The position numbers and the translations under genes were made by a program. Of a DNA stretch of 60,000 nucleotides, positions 20,340 through 33,545 are shown piece after piece; the stretch's first letter is position 1; each line of letters starts with the position of its first letter. The stretch spans positions 12,750,856 to 12,810,855 of the forward strand of contig NC_064040.1 in NCBI RefSeq assembly GCF_932526225.1. The letters are read 5' to 3'. The notes below the pieces were generated by a model. That model searched no databases, was not told where the DNA came from, and saw nothing but the letters and a program-made list of their open reading frames with translations. The stretch is from Nematostella vectensis (taxonomy: Eukaryota; Cnidaria; Anthozoa; Actiniaria; Edwardsiidae).

Positions 20340-22923
20340 TCCAGACATTGCATCCAATCGGATCCAGTGACTTCGCTGTAGAAGGCTTTCACTTTTCCTT
20401 CCAATAGATTATCAAATTATTAACGTGGTTCTTCATCTGTAGGCGTTATCAGATTATTTACGTGGTTTAAAATCATGTTAATGTACTGGTCAATCAAGAT
20501 GCAACGTTCCGCCTACCTTTGTCCTTTGTCCTATAACTATCTTTATCCGTTTAAAAAATACGCACTACCTAATACTAGTGATTTTCCCATATCCTTTTCC
20601 AAAATTATAGGAAAATGACCGGTAGAACAGTAGGCCTGCTTCGGCACTGGCAGCTATTATAGAATGTCCGGCTATTTTATAAACAGGCTTTATATGGGAC
20701 ATTTCAAGGGATCCTATAGGAATATGCATCTGAGGTCCATGTGACGAAAATGTATTGATTATGATAATACAATAAGGACATCAATACCCTAGGTACCAGT
20801 CTCGTTTTCCAGACAATAGCTGTCCGTGGAATTATGACGCGAAAGCAGGGCTTTGGATTGAAGTTTTTTTTTCCTTGCCAAATCAACACTCCCTTAACTA
20901 ACTCTGTCAGGAAAACGGCCCATTGAGCGAAACTTGACTGGTATCTAGCTCAAAGGATCAAAGGAAAGTCAGGATAAGAATGCATTGCTGATAAACCAGA
21001 GACAGAGATTCGATTAAATTCCTCTAAAAGGTCCGTACTAAAATTATATATGTAAATATTTATATTTAAAAATTCAGAATAATCCGACGTACAAGGAACA
21101 GACCTTCGCTAATCAAGGGAGAAGTAACTCATTAGTGTTATAGCTATTTTACACACAATTCCTTTTGTCTTACAAATATAAGTGCTTTAGTTTTCACAGG
21201 CCCGAAATTATTTTGATACTTCATGTAAATAAAGAACATGATTTTCTATTTCTATTTCCCCCTGCCCTTACCGTATTTCCGGTAAACGAACTTGCATGAG
21301 ATTTCCCCCCATTCTTCAAAAAGCTCAATATTTTTACTTTGAAAGGTAAGCAGGGGTCTTATTATGATTTAAGTGCGCCAAGAACGCGCAAATGCTCAGA
21401 ATAATATCCGCCTTTCTCCAAACACTTAAGCGCAGCTAAAATAGCGCGTTTTTACGGCGACCAGCAAAAGACATTTGGCGTGCGGTTGCTTTGACGTTCT
21501 TTTCAAAAGCCGGTGTTTTCTTCGATTTTGGGCGGTACTGAGCGGCCTTGGGTTTGTTAAGCAGCTGCCATTACAAGCAAAAGGCTATCTAAATGAACAT
21601 CGGCTATAATATAGAATACCCATCAGGAAAAGGAGAATAAAGGATTTGACGAAGATACTAATTTCCATTCAGGATCTTACAGGACGTTTTGTGCGGCTAA
21701 ACTTCAACTGAGAATTCAACGCTTTTGCGAGGGGTAAGTTTTCTCTTTTTTATATCTTTAGAATTCCATTTTGTTTTTTCTACTGTGCTAGTATTTTATG
21801 TTCTGTTTATAGTTGGGAAATACGTGCAATGCATTTTCTTGATATTGAGCTAATGTGTTAGGAATGGGCTTACGCCGAGTGACGAGTACAGGAGTGGACT
21901 CGAATTAACGTTTATGCTTCTTCATGTAATCTAATGATCGGATCCAAATGACAATGATACGTAAACCTCGAATAAGAAGCACAATAGAAATATTGCTTTA
22001 CAACTCCGCTAGATATGGGCAACAATAACCACTCAGCTTTTTACCAAGTAAGCCTAGAAAAACAAGGACTCTCACAGCTAAAAGCTGAAGTTTCAAGGCG
22101 GTACTTTCATTCAGAAGAGAGTTATATCTTTACTGTTCTTCGCCCCATCAAGAAAAAATTGAAAACCCCTTAACTTATTGTAGTGAAGAGTTCCGAAAGG
22201 GCTCATCTATCGCCTTGCATCGTGCATTTTGCATTTTTTTGGGAAATGGGCGTAGAAATGAAGTGCTCGTAGAATAAGTTCATCGAAGGTCCAAAATGCT
22301 ATAGCTCGCAATACTTTTTTTTTTTGAAGTATGTGAAATCATAACGAAAAAGTGAGCCAGGATATTTTTCGTTGATCGTTCTGAGAGTTTATGCGTTGTA
22401 AAGGTTGTATTACTAAACTGGAAGAACACGTACGAAAGGTAGTGTAATAAACAATTCCAAAATATTTTCATTATTATTTCATTTAAACTTAACAAAAAGG
22501 AATGATTTTTTTTAAAATACAGATAAATTATTTCATGTAACAACATTTCTCTTAATGAAAACAGTTCAAGTCGCAGTGTTTCCTTATTATATTATTGTTT
22601 TCGTTTTCATTATTGCGCAAAGGAAGTATATATATATAATTAAATAAAGGTAAAAGTACCTCTGGGGCTTTTATCAGCTTAGAAGCAAGTACATCTGACC
22701 ATAATACAGACAAAACAATGTTTTTTTTCTTCCTTAAAGTTTAGCACATATCCCTAAGGATTACCCTTGATCACTTGCATTTGCATGATACATTTAAAAG
22801 AATAATCCTACATAAATACTAACGTTGTATAAACCGATTACATATAATTTAGCTATACTGTATACTAATCTCACATATAGCTCCACCCTAAAGTGTGCTT
22901 TTTTGTCCTTTAAAGAGCTCTCT
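20340..22923. other. Intergenic DNA without recognised genes
   Basis: AT-rich, with scattered homopolymer runs and a short TA run near 22630. No ORF here has a recognisable domain. Confidence 0.5.
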
Positions 22924-23186
22924 TAGGCGACCTGCCCTAAGAGAAATCACGTGACCTTTTTGGTGGCAAATTTGCGCGCACTCCGGCTTTTGGCGGCAAA
23001 TGTCAACATCAAAAAGCAACTTATAGCGCATACGAATCATCCTTAAAGTCAGAAAGGGCTCATTTTCATTGAAAGTTTTTCTTCGTCTCTCTTTCATTGA
23101 AAGTTTTTTCGTTCGTCTCTCTTTTTGTGTATATTTTGGCGTGAGTCTTTCCAAATAAAAAGTCAAATGATTTTAGAAGTTGCCTA
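22924..23186. mobile_element. CACGTGA-type MITE, best-preserved copy
   Basis: The left end TAGGCGACCTGCCCTAAGAG continues to AAATCACGTGAC. The right end AAATGATTTTAGAAGTTGCCTA is an imperfect inverted copy. The interior has GGCGGCAAATGTCAACATC, AAAAAGCAACTTAT and a CATTTTCATTGAAAG motif shared with other copies (near 33430 and 53310). It codes for nothing. Confidence 0.6.
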
Positions 23187-23231
23187 TTGTCATTTTTTAA
23201 GACAAATGTTACAAAAACTTTGCCCAAGTAC

Positions 23232-24140
23232 CAGGGGCGGATACAGCGGTGGTGGTGGATTGGGTGGATATCCACCCCCCCCCCCCCCCCCTTTTGAGTA
23301 AAAATGATCGAAAAGTCACTTTGTTTGAAGAAAATAAATGTCTGAGGGACGGGAGGTACCGCCCATTTTCCTTCGCCTGCTTGACTTGGCTGACGCGACA
23401 AATCCAATTCAGCGTGAAGTATTGAAAGGCCCACTGGATCAGTTCAAGAGAGCATAAGATAATAGAGGGACACTTTGGCATTACCTGCGCGCCATGTCGA
23501 TTCCGCTATTTTAGTAACCACCACCCCACCACTGCGCGTGAGGATTTGCTCCTTTTATTTTGTCCTACCCACCCCTCGCGCGGGTTGCATGTTGTTGCTT
23601 TGCCAACTCGATAGGAATGAAAAGAGATCATGTAAAATAACAAGCTAAATCTCTGAATAGTTTGACTGTTTTGTTTGTCTGAGCGGCGAATGTTGAAAAA
23701 CCACGAAGAAGCAGCAAGTTAGAGCGAAAATGGTGTTTGAAGCACTAGGTTTTCCGCTTTTGATTTTGAATGGAGTCTCGTTTTCGAAATCTTGCAATCC
23801 TCGAAGTACTACATCCCCTTAATAAACCGCAACTGCCCGTATCCTTGATGCTAGAATGAAATTTTCGATGGTATTTGTGCAAATAAGGTGTTTTTTTTTT
23901 CGGTTTCAAGTCACAAAACAGCGGCAAACAACAAGATGTAAATGTCAAAGCGCGGGGGTAGGGTGAGTAAAAATCCTCACACGCAGTGGTGGGGTGGTGG
24001 TTACTAAAAATAGCCAGATTCGGAATCGACATGGCGCGCGGGTAATACCAAAGTGTCCCTCTCTTATCTTATGCTCTCTTGATCAGTTATAAGCCGTCAA
24101 TCCTACCTTTATCCACCCCCCTCCCCCGAGTACATTTTAA
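23232..24140. mobile_element. Repeat beginning CAGGGGCGGATACAG, containing a large hairpin
   Basis: Starts with CAGGGGCGGATACAG and a long C run. The segment about 23305-23425 matches, in opposite orientation, the segment at about 49135-49300 (shared GACGCGACAAATCCAA and TTTGTTTGAAGAAAA). The right border is uncertain. It encloses the hairpin arms described separately. Confidence 0.5.
23438..24087. repeat. Large inverted repeat, arms about 140 bp
   Basis: Arm 23438-23580 and arm 23951-24087 are inverted copies. Shared segments include AGAGAGCATAAGATAA, GCGCGCCATGTCGATTCCG and AACCACCACCCCACCACTGC. The loop is about 370 bp with no recognised gene. Confidence 0.8.
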
Positions 24141-25165
24141 GAAAAAAAAGCAGTTTTCAGAGCCAGTAGCCAGTATGGGGTAATTACATTTTTTTGCGTG
24201 GGCCTCATTATCATGATCGCCCTGGGTGTTATCGTTCCAATCTCATTCAAACCAAGAACAAGAATCTATTTGTATATTTTTGGATGTCTTACATTTCTGT
24301 CAATGTTTTATTGTTTAATTTTTGTTACAATTCTTAAATAATACAAACAGATTTTTTTAGTCACAAATGCAAGAAAGAAAAATTAAAAATATTTTTCCTT
24401 TAGAACTCATAACTTTTGCTGTAATCTTAATGATCAACAGTTAAGGAAAATAAAGAAGAGTGCCAAGATTATCGGCGATGCAAGCAAGGAAATTCACAAT
24501 AAAACATGAAATGCTTCATTTCTTTTGCGGTGTAAACCGAATTATATTTTTTCTGCTTAGAATTATGAAACAGACGATTTTATCACAAAGAGTTCACGAA
24601 GCATTTTTTGTTCATGTTCCCCTTGACGGCGGCGTCGTCGCTGCTTACTGCAGTTTTAAATGCTCTGCGAACTATCGCCGATAATTTGTACAGCTTAATT
24701 TAATCGCCAGACTTCCTCATTCATAATCCTTGTTTTCATTGGCCAGCACTGAAATGGCTCTTCGCACCAAGGAGCGGACTAATAAAAAATCACCAAATCT
24801 AATTCCGGAAGAAAGTGGCTGATTGATGAGAGTTCGAAAAATAATGAAAATTGCTGTAAAGTCACGTGACCTTTCTGGAAACAAATTCATATCAAACATA
24901 TTCCCCACGGATAGTGTCTTTCGTATGCATTACCTTATATGGGCATTGATGCCCATATTTAGAAGAGCTAAAGTTTTCCCGCTCCCTGATATCCAGAAAA
25001 CATGGTGAAAAATGCTGATTCCTGTGAATTTGAGACTCGAGGCAAAAATGTGTCAAAAAAAACTTTATCGCTTGGTCAAATCTTTATCACACAAGCCTTG
25101 AAAAGCCCTTAGACCCAGGCCTCCAAGTGATTGGCCGAGCGAGTTTTAAGGTCACCCAAATATTG
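24141..25165. other. Intergenic DNA without recognised genes
   Basis: AT-rich stretch with short unrecognised ORFs (for example 24460-24684). One CACGTGAC motif near 24864 may be an isolated fragment of the CACGTGA-type family. Confidence 0.4.
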
Positions 25166-25169
25166 ATAT

Positions 25170-25395
25170 GTCAAAACAAAACAATCACAGAATTGACTGC
25201 GCACGTCACATCAGAGAACGACGAAAAAATAACATCTTTAAATAAAACTAAACCATTTCTGAAAAAAGAAATTCTGGCTTTTTTTCGTAAGTGCTGAACA
25301 AATTGCTTTTTGTTGCCGTTATTTTGCCGCTAAAAGCCTGAGCGCCCGCTAGTTTGCCACCCTAAAGTCACGTGATCTCTTCGCGCAAGACTCAC
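25170..25395. mobile_element. CACGTGA-type MITE copy
   Basis: Contains AATTGCTTTTTGTTGCCGTT, TTGCCGCTAAAAGCCTGAGC and, at its right end, CCTAAAGTCACGTGATCTC. These are the landmarks of the family seen at 22924-23186 and 34930-35132. No ORF. Confidence 0.5.
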
Positions 25396-25927
25396 GTATG
25401 CCCGTGGGGCAGAACCCCCGACGCGCGTGCAGGCATTGGTTATAGGACACACGCTGGTCCGCGCGTGGCCACTTCGATGAGTATGGTAACGACTGAAAAT
25501 AATGACAAATTTAAGGGCAAAGAAGTTAAATAATACATGATTAGCACAGTGTCTCGATTTTAGGTGTTGTCAAATGAATTCTTTTTTTTCTTTAATTTTT
25601 CTTTTTTTTATAATAGGGCTGATATATTTTCTGAGTATAGATTGGGATTTACAGTACAAATTAGACTTGATTTCCTTTTTTAATGACAACATATAAACAC
25701 TTGTTCCCTTATAAACGAGAATGGTATTGATAGCTTTTTTTTTTATTTCTTTGCCAATTAACTCAATTTTATCCCTTAATAAACAGATAAGCCAATGAAA
25801 TGCCAGATATTTCAGCATTACCCAATCATGAGCTCGTTAACAATACCGTAGCCAATCAAAAGTGAGATAGCAACAAGACGCCCTGCTGTTTGAAAAATAA
25901 TGTTCTCAGTCCCGTGCGACTGGTCTG

Positions 25928-26093
25928 CAGTGCCGTAGCCAGCATGAGGCAAGTGAGGCCTCGCTTCGGTAAAATTTTGATGTTTAGTGTTTCACAATTG
26001 AAAAGTAAGGGATAAAACACCTGTTTTTGTAGGATTTTATCATCCAGTGGCTAGCTTTGCCTCGGTAAAATTTTGATTCTGGCTACAGGCCTG
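25928..26093. mobile_element. Short MITE with 15-bp imperfect inverted ends
   Basis: Left end CAGTGCCGTAGCCAG; right end CTGGCTACAGGCCTG, whose complement is CAGGCCTGTAGCCAG. CGGTAAAATTTTGAT occurs twice inside as a direct repeat. Such CAGTGSCGTAGC ends are common in hAT-type MITEs, but the flanks CTGGTCTG and CTCTGCGA do not match well. Confidence 0.5.
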
Positions 26094-26101
26094 CTCTGCG
26101 A

Positions 26102-29100
26102 ATCTTTACCGTGATAAAGTCACCAGCCCGTAATGTTGCTCTTAGAGGCTTTCCTGGGGTCATAGCTTACTTGCTCTTAACGTTATTTTTGGTTGTGAAT
26201 TTGGAACTAAACGTCGCGGGCTGACTGGATTCGCAGTCAATTTTAAACTTGATACCCACCCTGGATTGCAAGTTTTCAAAACACTCGAACGAAAAACTGG
26301 CGCTAGAATGGATCTCTTGACAAACACCGCACGTCTTAGGTGAGTAACGATTTTCGTTTATTTCAGTGGAGCAATTTCTTCTCTCACGGCAAACTAATAT
26401 GCAAACCCTCCAACGATGTTTTGAAGCAGGGTTACACGTCCTGAAACTAAAGTGAATTTCACTTATTTGATTTAATACCAAAACAAAAACCTAGTCAATA
26501 TTGTTGTTTCTTTATTATATTTTTAACAGTGGCTTTATTCTTATTATTCTTCAATAATTGTAAACGAATTTCATATGTTGCCTGTCTCATGACTTTTGAA
26601 ACTCTCACTCCATTTACATAGTCCAGGAGATAAGTATAGCACAATTATCGAACTTACTCTAGAATGAGTAAATTCCCACTAAAGATAACAAGGCGCACAG
26701 ACCTCTATTTCGGCGGCGTTTGTTTCTTATCCTTTCTACTAAGCCGAAAAGAAAGAAATTCGTTTTATCTATATCCCTTACTGACAAAAGACAACTTAAG
26801 CGGTTTTCTCGCTTACTTCCGAGTTCCGTTTTTTTTACTTATCGTATCATGATTAAAGTTGTTTTCCTTTTTTCAAGAAGCATACTACTGATTTTGATTA
26901 ACCCTTCAGGATTTGTTAGCGTTTCCTCGCTTCAAGTGTGGTTAGAAAATGAAACAATTGAATACGGGGACTTATAAGAAAAGAGGTTTTGAATTTCTCA
27001 GCTTGCTTTTGAACTCCCGTGGGGTTTGACAGTATGCTTGTGTGCTGGATTTTTCCGCAAATACGAAACACGGTCAGTAAGTCTAACAGATTTATTATAA
27101 AATCCAAAACGACAACATGTGTTGTGTCAAAAATTGGCTTTTAGCCATGGGATAAACAATTAACCTTTAAACACACAAATTTTTTTTTCAAATAATGAAT
27201 ATTATTTCACTGGTTTTATATAATATTTACAAGTTATTTGATCAAAAATGCTTAATTTAGAAGTGTCTTAATACAATTGCAATGTTTTCCTAAATGTGCC
27301 CGGTACAGCGGAAAAACTCAAATACTCCCATAATGTTTTTGCTCAAATGCGTTTTTTCCGTATAAAATTCGGTCAAATTATTTATTTTTCCCTCCTCACA
27401 GCCGCAGCTTTTACCCTGAGATTTCCATAAATTAAATTCACCCTATAATGTTCCAGTCGTTTTCTGAAAATCGTTGAAATTACAAGGGTGTATTTAGCAA
27501 ACAGAAGGGTAATATCTTAGTGATCTCGCGGAAATGATTTATCATCGCCACCAAAGCAATTAGACTATTTGATCTAGCTATTTATTATCTGCAGTCTTTC
27601 TTCTGTTAAATAAATAGAGATTCTAGAAGGCAAAAAGCTCCCTCATACTTGAGTTGCATTTTCTGCGTGAGAAATCCTCAGCGATCTATGTCAACAAAGC
27701 ACTTTGCCAGTGGCAACTTTCCAAACTCCTTCCAAACGTTCGTTTCCTAAGCGACGGAAAAAGAACTGGGAACGAGGACGGTATCGGTACTTCCTTTCGC
27801 AGCCTGGGGATGAGCGCGGGAAACATGTGGCAATTGTTTTATTAGTATTTCTTTCATAGCAGGTATACACATTTTACAAACGACTACATTGAATTGGCCA
27901 TTGAGAATAATGCCCTATTCTGTTAATTCAGAAAAAAGCACTCTGGAGCCGAATTGTATAATAAACTGCAAGGCGAATCTTTTACTGTCGCGAGAAAATA
28001 AATGCAAATTAGATGGACATTTCAGTTGCAAACTAAATCCAATTGAATCACTGTAAAATTAAACCCATCCTACAATAAAAACGAGTAAATTCTCATGTTA
28101 AAGCATGAAATAGTCATAGAATAATTATATTTTCCTAGGATAATTTTCCGGTATTCAAATAAAATAACAAAACAGCCCAAGGATCGTATTCAAGGATTGT
28201 ATCCAATAATTGGAAAATATTCTAGCGAAAAGCTGATGGTTCGACTTTTAAACAAACAAACAAACAAAAAAACTTACACACAAAAATTAGTTCCAGACCA
28301 TGGCCATTTGTCACTGTCAAAAAATGTAAACAATAACAAAGTAATTAAAAGGGATTCTCTTATACATTAAGGTTAACATTGCATTACACCACTGATATAT
28401 TTTTTAGTTTCTAAACTTTTTCGTAATATTCCTACAGATTCCATTTTGTCATTTCGAGAAATAGTAACAAAGCAGGAGAAAGGAATTGTTTCTCCTAGCA
28501 CATTGTATCCACCGCCACTGCTACCGCTTACATATATTGTTTTTATTGTTTTGATTTTTCTTGTGAACTTCCTATAAAATTCGTTTCTACATTTCGAGAA
28601 ATAATAGCTTAAGATCAGCCCACTTAAACCGCAAACTAAAACGACCGTATGATATGATATCCATCCGTCAATATAATGCAGTACCTCCATTATCCTTAAT
28701 CCCCCGCCCTTTCTTCTCCCATAAAAAAAAACAAATAGCTTCCGCCCCTAGATGGTTCATGGCATGATTATGGTGTGATTATGCACAATGCAGGCGGATG
28801 GGGTAAAAAAGTTCCACTCATGATATCAATATAAATAGTTAACATAAACTGTCAATAAAAACAACTAAGTTTTTTTACTAGTCTTCGAAAAAGCGGGAGG
28901 ACTAATATACTCGATGCTACTGTAAAATATCGCACTACACACGTGTACGCATACTATTTGCATTGCTCAAAAATGAAATCCCTGTGAAAATTAAAACAAG
29001 GAAATGCTGAAACGTTAAATTGTTAAGTGTGCGGCAATAAAAAGCGCGCCAAAACTGTGCGAAATATGTTTGTAAATTACATCGACAAATTAAGCTTATT

Positions 29101-31037
29101 CCACAAACAGTATGGATGTTCCTATTGAATTACATTTTGTTAACGATATAAAGTTACAATTGTTATGGAGGTAAATCCCTTTTCGAGGGGAGCTTTCTGA
29201 AATTTTTTTCTAGACTTGATTCTCTTAACCTATCCTTTAAAGTAGCGGATTCGCTAAGGGTCGAATGAGCAAAGTTATTCAAGCGGCGTGCAGTTCGTTC
29301 TACGAGTGAGTGAAGTAGTCAGGCCTTTCCTTTTATCTTCAGATATCTTCCTCTTCAGACTTTTTGACCAACGCGGATCTCTTGTAAATATTCTTAATTA
29401 GTATTTCAGAAATCCAGATCAAGGTTTTTGCAGCTGGGTTTATCTCGATTTGCCAATCGCGCCCGTATGCTTAATATTGTCAAACTTTCGCATTCCTCTT
29501 AGACGGCGAGTAAGCTAATATGATGTATAGGTGATATATCTTTACTTTTACGCCCATATCATAAAATGTCTAACGCTCCTTAAAAAAAAAGTATATCTTG
29601 TGTCCACCTACGCGGTTTCCCTCCCTTGGCTTAATGACATAATGTGTTTGCTTTTTTTCTTACTTTGTTCATTTTGAAAAATCAGCTCTTGTCATCACAT
29701 CCTTCTTTTAACAATCAAATCTCACTTTTTAACGAAACAACCTGACTATTTTAAATCTGAATCAGACCATTTAAAAATATTGATTAGTTTGGAACCAAGC
29801 ATATTTTCTACTTTCAAAACTGTCAATAGTCTTTAAAAACTGCTTTGACTTTGTATAAAGGTAAGATGGATGCATCAACGACTAGAGGTCAAACCAAGGG
29901 AAAGATAAAAGCGCTGACTGCTTGGCAAACCCGTCACAATAAGGCATTAGCAAAGTAACTCTAGGATATTTCGTATTCAGTCATATGAAAATCTACAGAT
30001 TTGAGGGGATTTTTATCTATTTGAGTGGCCTTTAAAAGACAACTCTACCTACGGGAAGCTTTTAATGATATGTTGGGCTTGTATATACTTTGGGTGTTCT
30101 TATTCCCCACCACTTACTAAAAGCTTTAATTTCGTTATTTAAAAAGAATGTCAAATCGCTTTGTAGCTTTTTATTGACAAAGATAGCTATCATTTTATGC
30201 TTTGGTATTACACATAGTGCATGCCGGGAAACCCTGTGATTGACAGTAGTTAGTTGTCAGTTTCATGGTAAAGGTCCTTACCAGTTTCTGCCAATCCGCA
30301 TCTAGAGATGAATTTAAAATCTTAAGGATAAACAAAGACTGTCATTTATAAAGACAGTCTTTGTAGTATGCGTCGGTTATTGGTAAACCCTGCCTGTTTC
30401 TGAGGGAAAAAAGTATTTACTTCAGTGCAAAGCCATTTAACGTTTTATGGATAATTATAACAAAGGTCATCATTTAAGACATTGTTTTATAGAAGAATTG
30501 ATATCTTCTTTCCTGGAGTGAGCGACGAAAATACGTGACACACTTTGAGAGAAAAAACGAACGAATTCGTAAATTGATCCACAGAATATGGTGAAGACAC
30601 ATTTATTTTAATGAAACTGAGTAAAATGGGTCTGGAAACACATCCGAGACCATTAAGTTTATTACAGGTAAGTCAATTAACAAGCTGTTCTTTCTTTTTT
30701 ACAAAAAAAATAAATAAGAAAATATGAAATTTTTAGTGTAAAACAATTTTATAGTCGTAAAATTTGTGAATTGAAAGCAAGCACCTATAAAGGATATTTC
30801 ATTTTCTAGAATAACTATTCAAGTTGGGGAGTTCTTCTTTAGATTCTTAGCGCGTATAACAATCCTATAGCTGTTACACGATTTATCGTTTCATGTGTAT
30901 TTTTCTATTAAGTATGAATATTTTGTGTCTCCAAAATTCTGTTTATCTTCTTGGAAAGCTCGTATTGCACTCTAGCTCTCCCTAATTCATGCTTCCCTTA
31001 CAACCCAATCAAGAGCCCCTAGATCTAAAGTGCTATA
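26102..31037. other. Intergenic DNA without recognised genes
   Basis: About 5 kb of AT-rich DNA. A 104-codon minus ORF at 26167-26481 is Cys-rich, and a 105-codon minus ORF at 28373-28690 has one hydrophobic segment. Neither shows a known domain or a convincing splice context. No other structure was recognised. Confidence 0.4.
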
Positions 31038-31054
31038 TTTTTACGTAGTTCTGA

Positions 31055-31170
31055 ATACAACAAAAACTGGTATTCGACTCTGCCAAATTTTCTTCTTTAA
31101 TAAGACTTCTTCAGGACTGTGTATTGTATTTATTCTTTTGGTTCACGACACGACTATTTAGGCTTTTTTA
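31055..31170 (-). mobile_element. 116-bp insertion with 15-bp target duplication and a hammerhead-like core
   Basis: The direct repeat TTTACGTAGTTCTGA occurs at 31040-31054 and 31171-31185, bracketing 116 bp. On the minus strand the insert reads CCTGAAGAAGTCTTATTAAA then GAAGAAAATTTGGC. That is a CTGAAGA box, a short TCTT/AAGA stem and a GAAAA box, the order of parts in a hammerhead core. The long, variable target duplication suggests retrotransposition. Confidence 0.5.
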
Positions 31171-31185
31171 TTTACGTAGTTCTGA

Positions 31186-33380
31186 TATATTTTTAGTCAG
31201 GCGCCTTATAACATGTGCTCTAAAGTATTCATCTCGTGAGGTCTCCTAAGTAAGTTAAAGTTAATTTTTCCCCAGGAACACATTTTTGTTAATTGAAAAA
31301 TATATTTGTTATGACTGCGTTACATTGTGGCTAATTTTTCGCAAGAATTAATATTAAAGAAGTTATATCATACCATTTTGATAGAATAACGTTTTTTTCG
31401 ATAAGAAGTGTGACTTTCTTTGCATTTTTCTAATTATATCTGAAATAAATTGAATGATAGGTGATAAATAATAAGAACAACTTAACTTAGAAAAACTAAT
31501 GTTCATTTATTCAGTAGTTTTATTAGCTTATAATCATATTGTAAATACAACGTATTCTAACAAGATAACTGCAATGTTATAAACGTACATAAAAAATCTT
31601 ATCTGTGTTCTTCTAAATTTCCATTTTAATCTTAGTTTAAGAGATATAAGAATAAAGAGAAATGATGGGTAAGTTTAAAGAGGCCTCTCATCTACCATTT
31701 TGATATCCTAGCAAATACCAAGTGCGAGTAAGCATTAATTTTGCTACTTTAGGAAAGCTTATTGCGATAATATCCTAATTTAGTATATAAAATACAATTT
31801 TCTTGCTTGATGGTTATTACAAGATTGTTCTACATAATTTGTTTTTCAATATTAGACAAAAACAATAACGAATGTACGGCTGACTAGCTCTCCTCAATAC
31901 GAACAATTACTGTCTTTGCATAAAACCAGAAGTGTTTAAATAACAGTTTAGGACCCTTTCGGTTTTTGCTCTGCGAACACATACACGCAATGGTCTCTAT
32001 ATTAAAGTGTACTCTCTTTGTACGTTTTATGTTTCGGCTGCACAGTGTTTGTGGTCTGATATTGCCACTTAGCGCACGCATTTCGTCATGTCGCAAATAG
32101 GTTGTTATCGCAAGGAAAATATTCTTTTGGCAGCTCAAATACAGATCTGAACGATCGCCCAGCAGAAAATCGAGTCTCAAGTGAATAATGCCTATAAAAA
32201 AAGCCTTCCATATACTGACCTATTTAAATAGAGAAAAGCCCTGTTTGACAAACATACCCAGAGACTGGATATTTGTATCTGTTTATCTGTATGTTTTTTT
32301 TCACCGTGCAGGGCGCGCAGGGGGTATCGGGAAGGGTATTAAAAAATCTCCACAATTCTCATTTTTGGGGCCTGGATGGCGCAATAAGCAGGTAGTATAA
32401 CTAATTTATTTAGTTGTTTATCTATTCCTTAGTTTATCATAAACAATAGCATGATTGCGTATTTGAATAAAAGTTTTTACACAAATGTGATTGCGTGGCC
32501 TCGTGAAATCAAGATACAATAAGATTTATTTTCATTTCACCGAGTTTTCTGTATATCACTTAGCCTCCATCGCAGGCGTTTTAAGGCAGGCGTCGCTCGC
32601 TCCCCCTCCAAAAACGCCTGCTTCACATCCTCGGGGACCCAGTCCCCCCTGGGTCCCCAAGGGTGCCTGATTCACCGAGCAGGGTATTGTGTTCCCAGCA
32701 ATTGACCAATCAGGAGGAGCCTTCCAATTTCTGGAAGGCTGGACTTTGTACCCTGACTTACTTCGCGCGTAAACATGGCCGAGCGTTTGCTTCAGTGTGC
32801 TTTACTGTACCAAAATTAAATCCCTTCCAGGCCTAATCAATATCGCAGTTTGTAAGGATAAAGTGCAATGTATTCTGCAACCTTCCCACAGGCTCTCCGA
32901 AGTCGAATTAGCAACGAATAGCTGAGTAGTAAACGCTCAACGCTGGCGCATGGCAAATTCGACATTCGATGGTAAAAAGGCTAAAAACTATAAAATTCTT
33001 AAATCATTGAGATAAGACTCGTTTCAATTGAAAACTAAGGTATGCTTTAAAAACGTTTTGGTGCAGGTTTAGCGACTCGTTGGTTTTTGTAAGTTTTGTT
33101 GTATAGCTGTGTGTTCGAAGTTTTTAATAACGATCAAGTTGTCATAAACACAATTCGTAGCGGGCTTCGTACAAACTAACTCTACTGACATTCTTAATGC
33201 AAAATTGAAATAAAAGAAGATTCAAAAACAATATCATATGGTCTATCTTTTTTATTTTTCACGTAACAGCAGTAGTCCTTTGGTTTAGTTCTTTCCTTGG
33301 TGTTGAAATTGGAGTCGATGTTAACATAAAGCGCAAATTGCATGCCTGTTGCACTATCTTATCTCTAGAATATTGGTCTT
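31186..33380. other. Intergenic DNA with a GC-rich hairpin block
   Basis: Mostly AT-rich and featureless. A GC-rich island at 32570-32770 holds CAGGCGTTTT paired with AAAACGCCTG and GGGGACCCAG paired with CTGGGTCCCC. This looks like a repeat fragment. No coding region was recognised. Confidence 0.45.
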
Positions 33381-33386
33381 ATTGAG

Positions 33387-33545
33387 CGCTTACGAATCAG
33401 CCAAAAAAATTTCAAAGTGAGAAAGGGCTTATTTTCATTGATTTTTTTTGTTGCTTTAAGTTTGATAGGCAGTCATTTTCTCTGTGCATTTTGACCTGAT
33501 TTTGCTACTCAAAAAGTCACGTGATTTTTTAATGCAAGTCGCCTA
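33387..33545. mobile_element. CACGTGA-type MITE fragment
   Basis: GCTTACGAATCAGCC, GAAAGGGCTTATTTTCATTG and the right end AAAGTCACGTGATTTTT then GCAAGTCGCCTAG match the family end of the 22924-23186 copy. The left end is missing or diverged. Confidence 0.5.

Noticed and set aside
26167-26481. Cys-rich 104-codon minus ORF
   Set aside because: Suggestive of a secreted protein but no signal peptide, conserved spacing or splice context could be shown.
28373-28690. 105-codon minus ORF with a hydrophobic segment
   Set aside because: No recognised family; contains a short internal direct repeat in DNA and lies in AT-rich DNA where such ORFs occur by chance.
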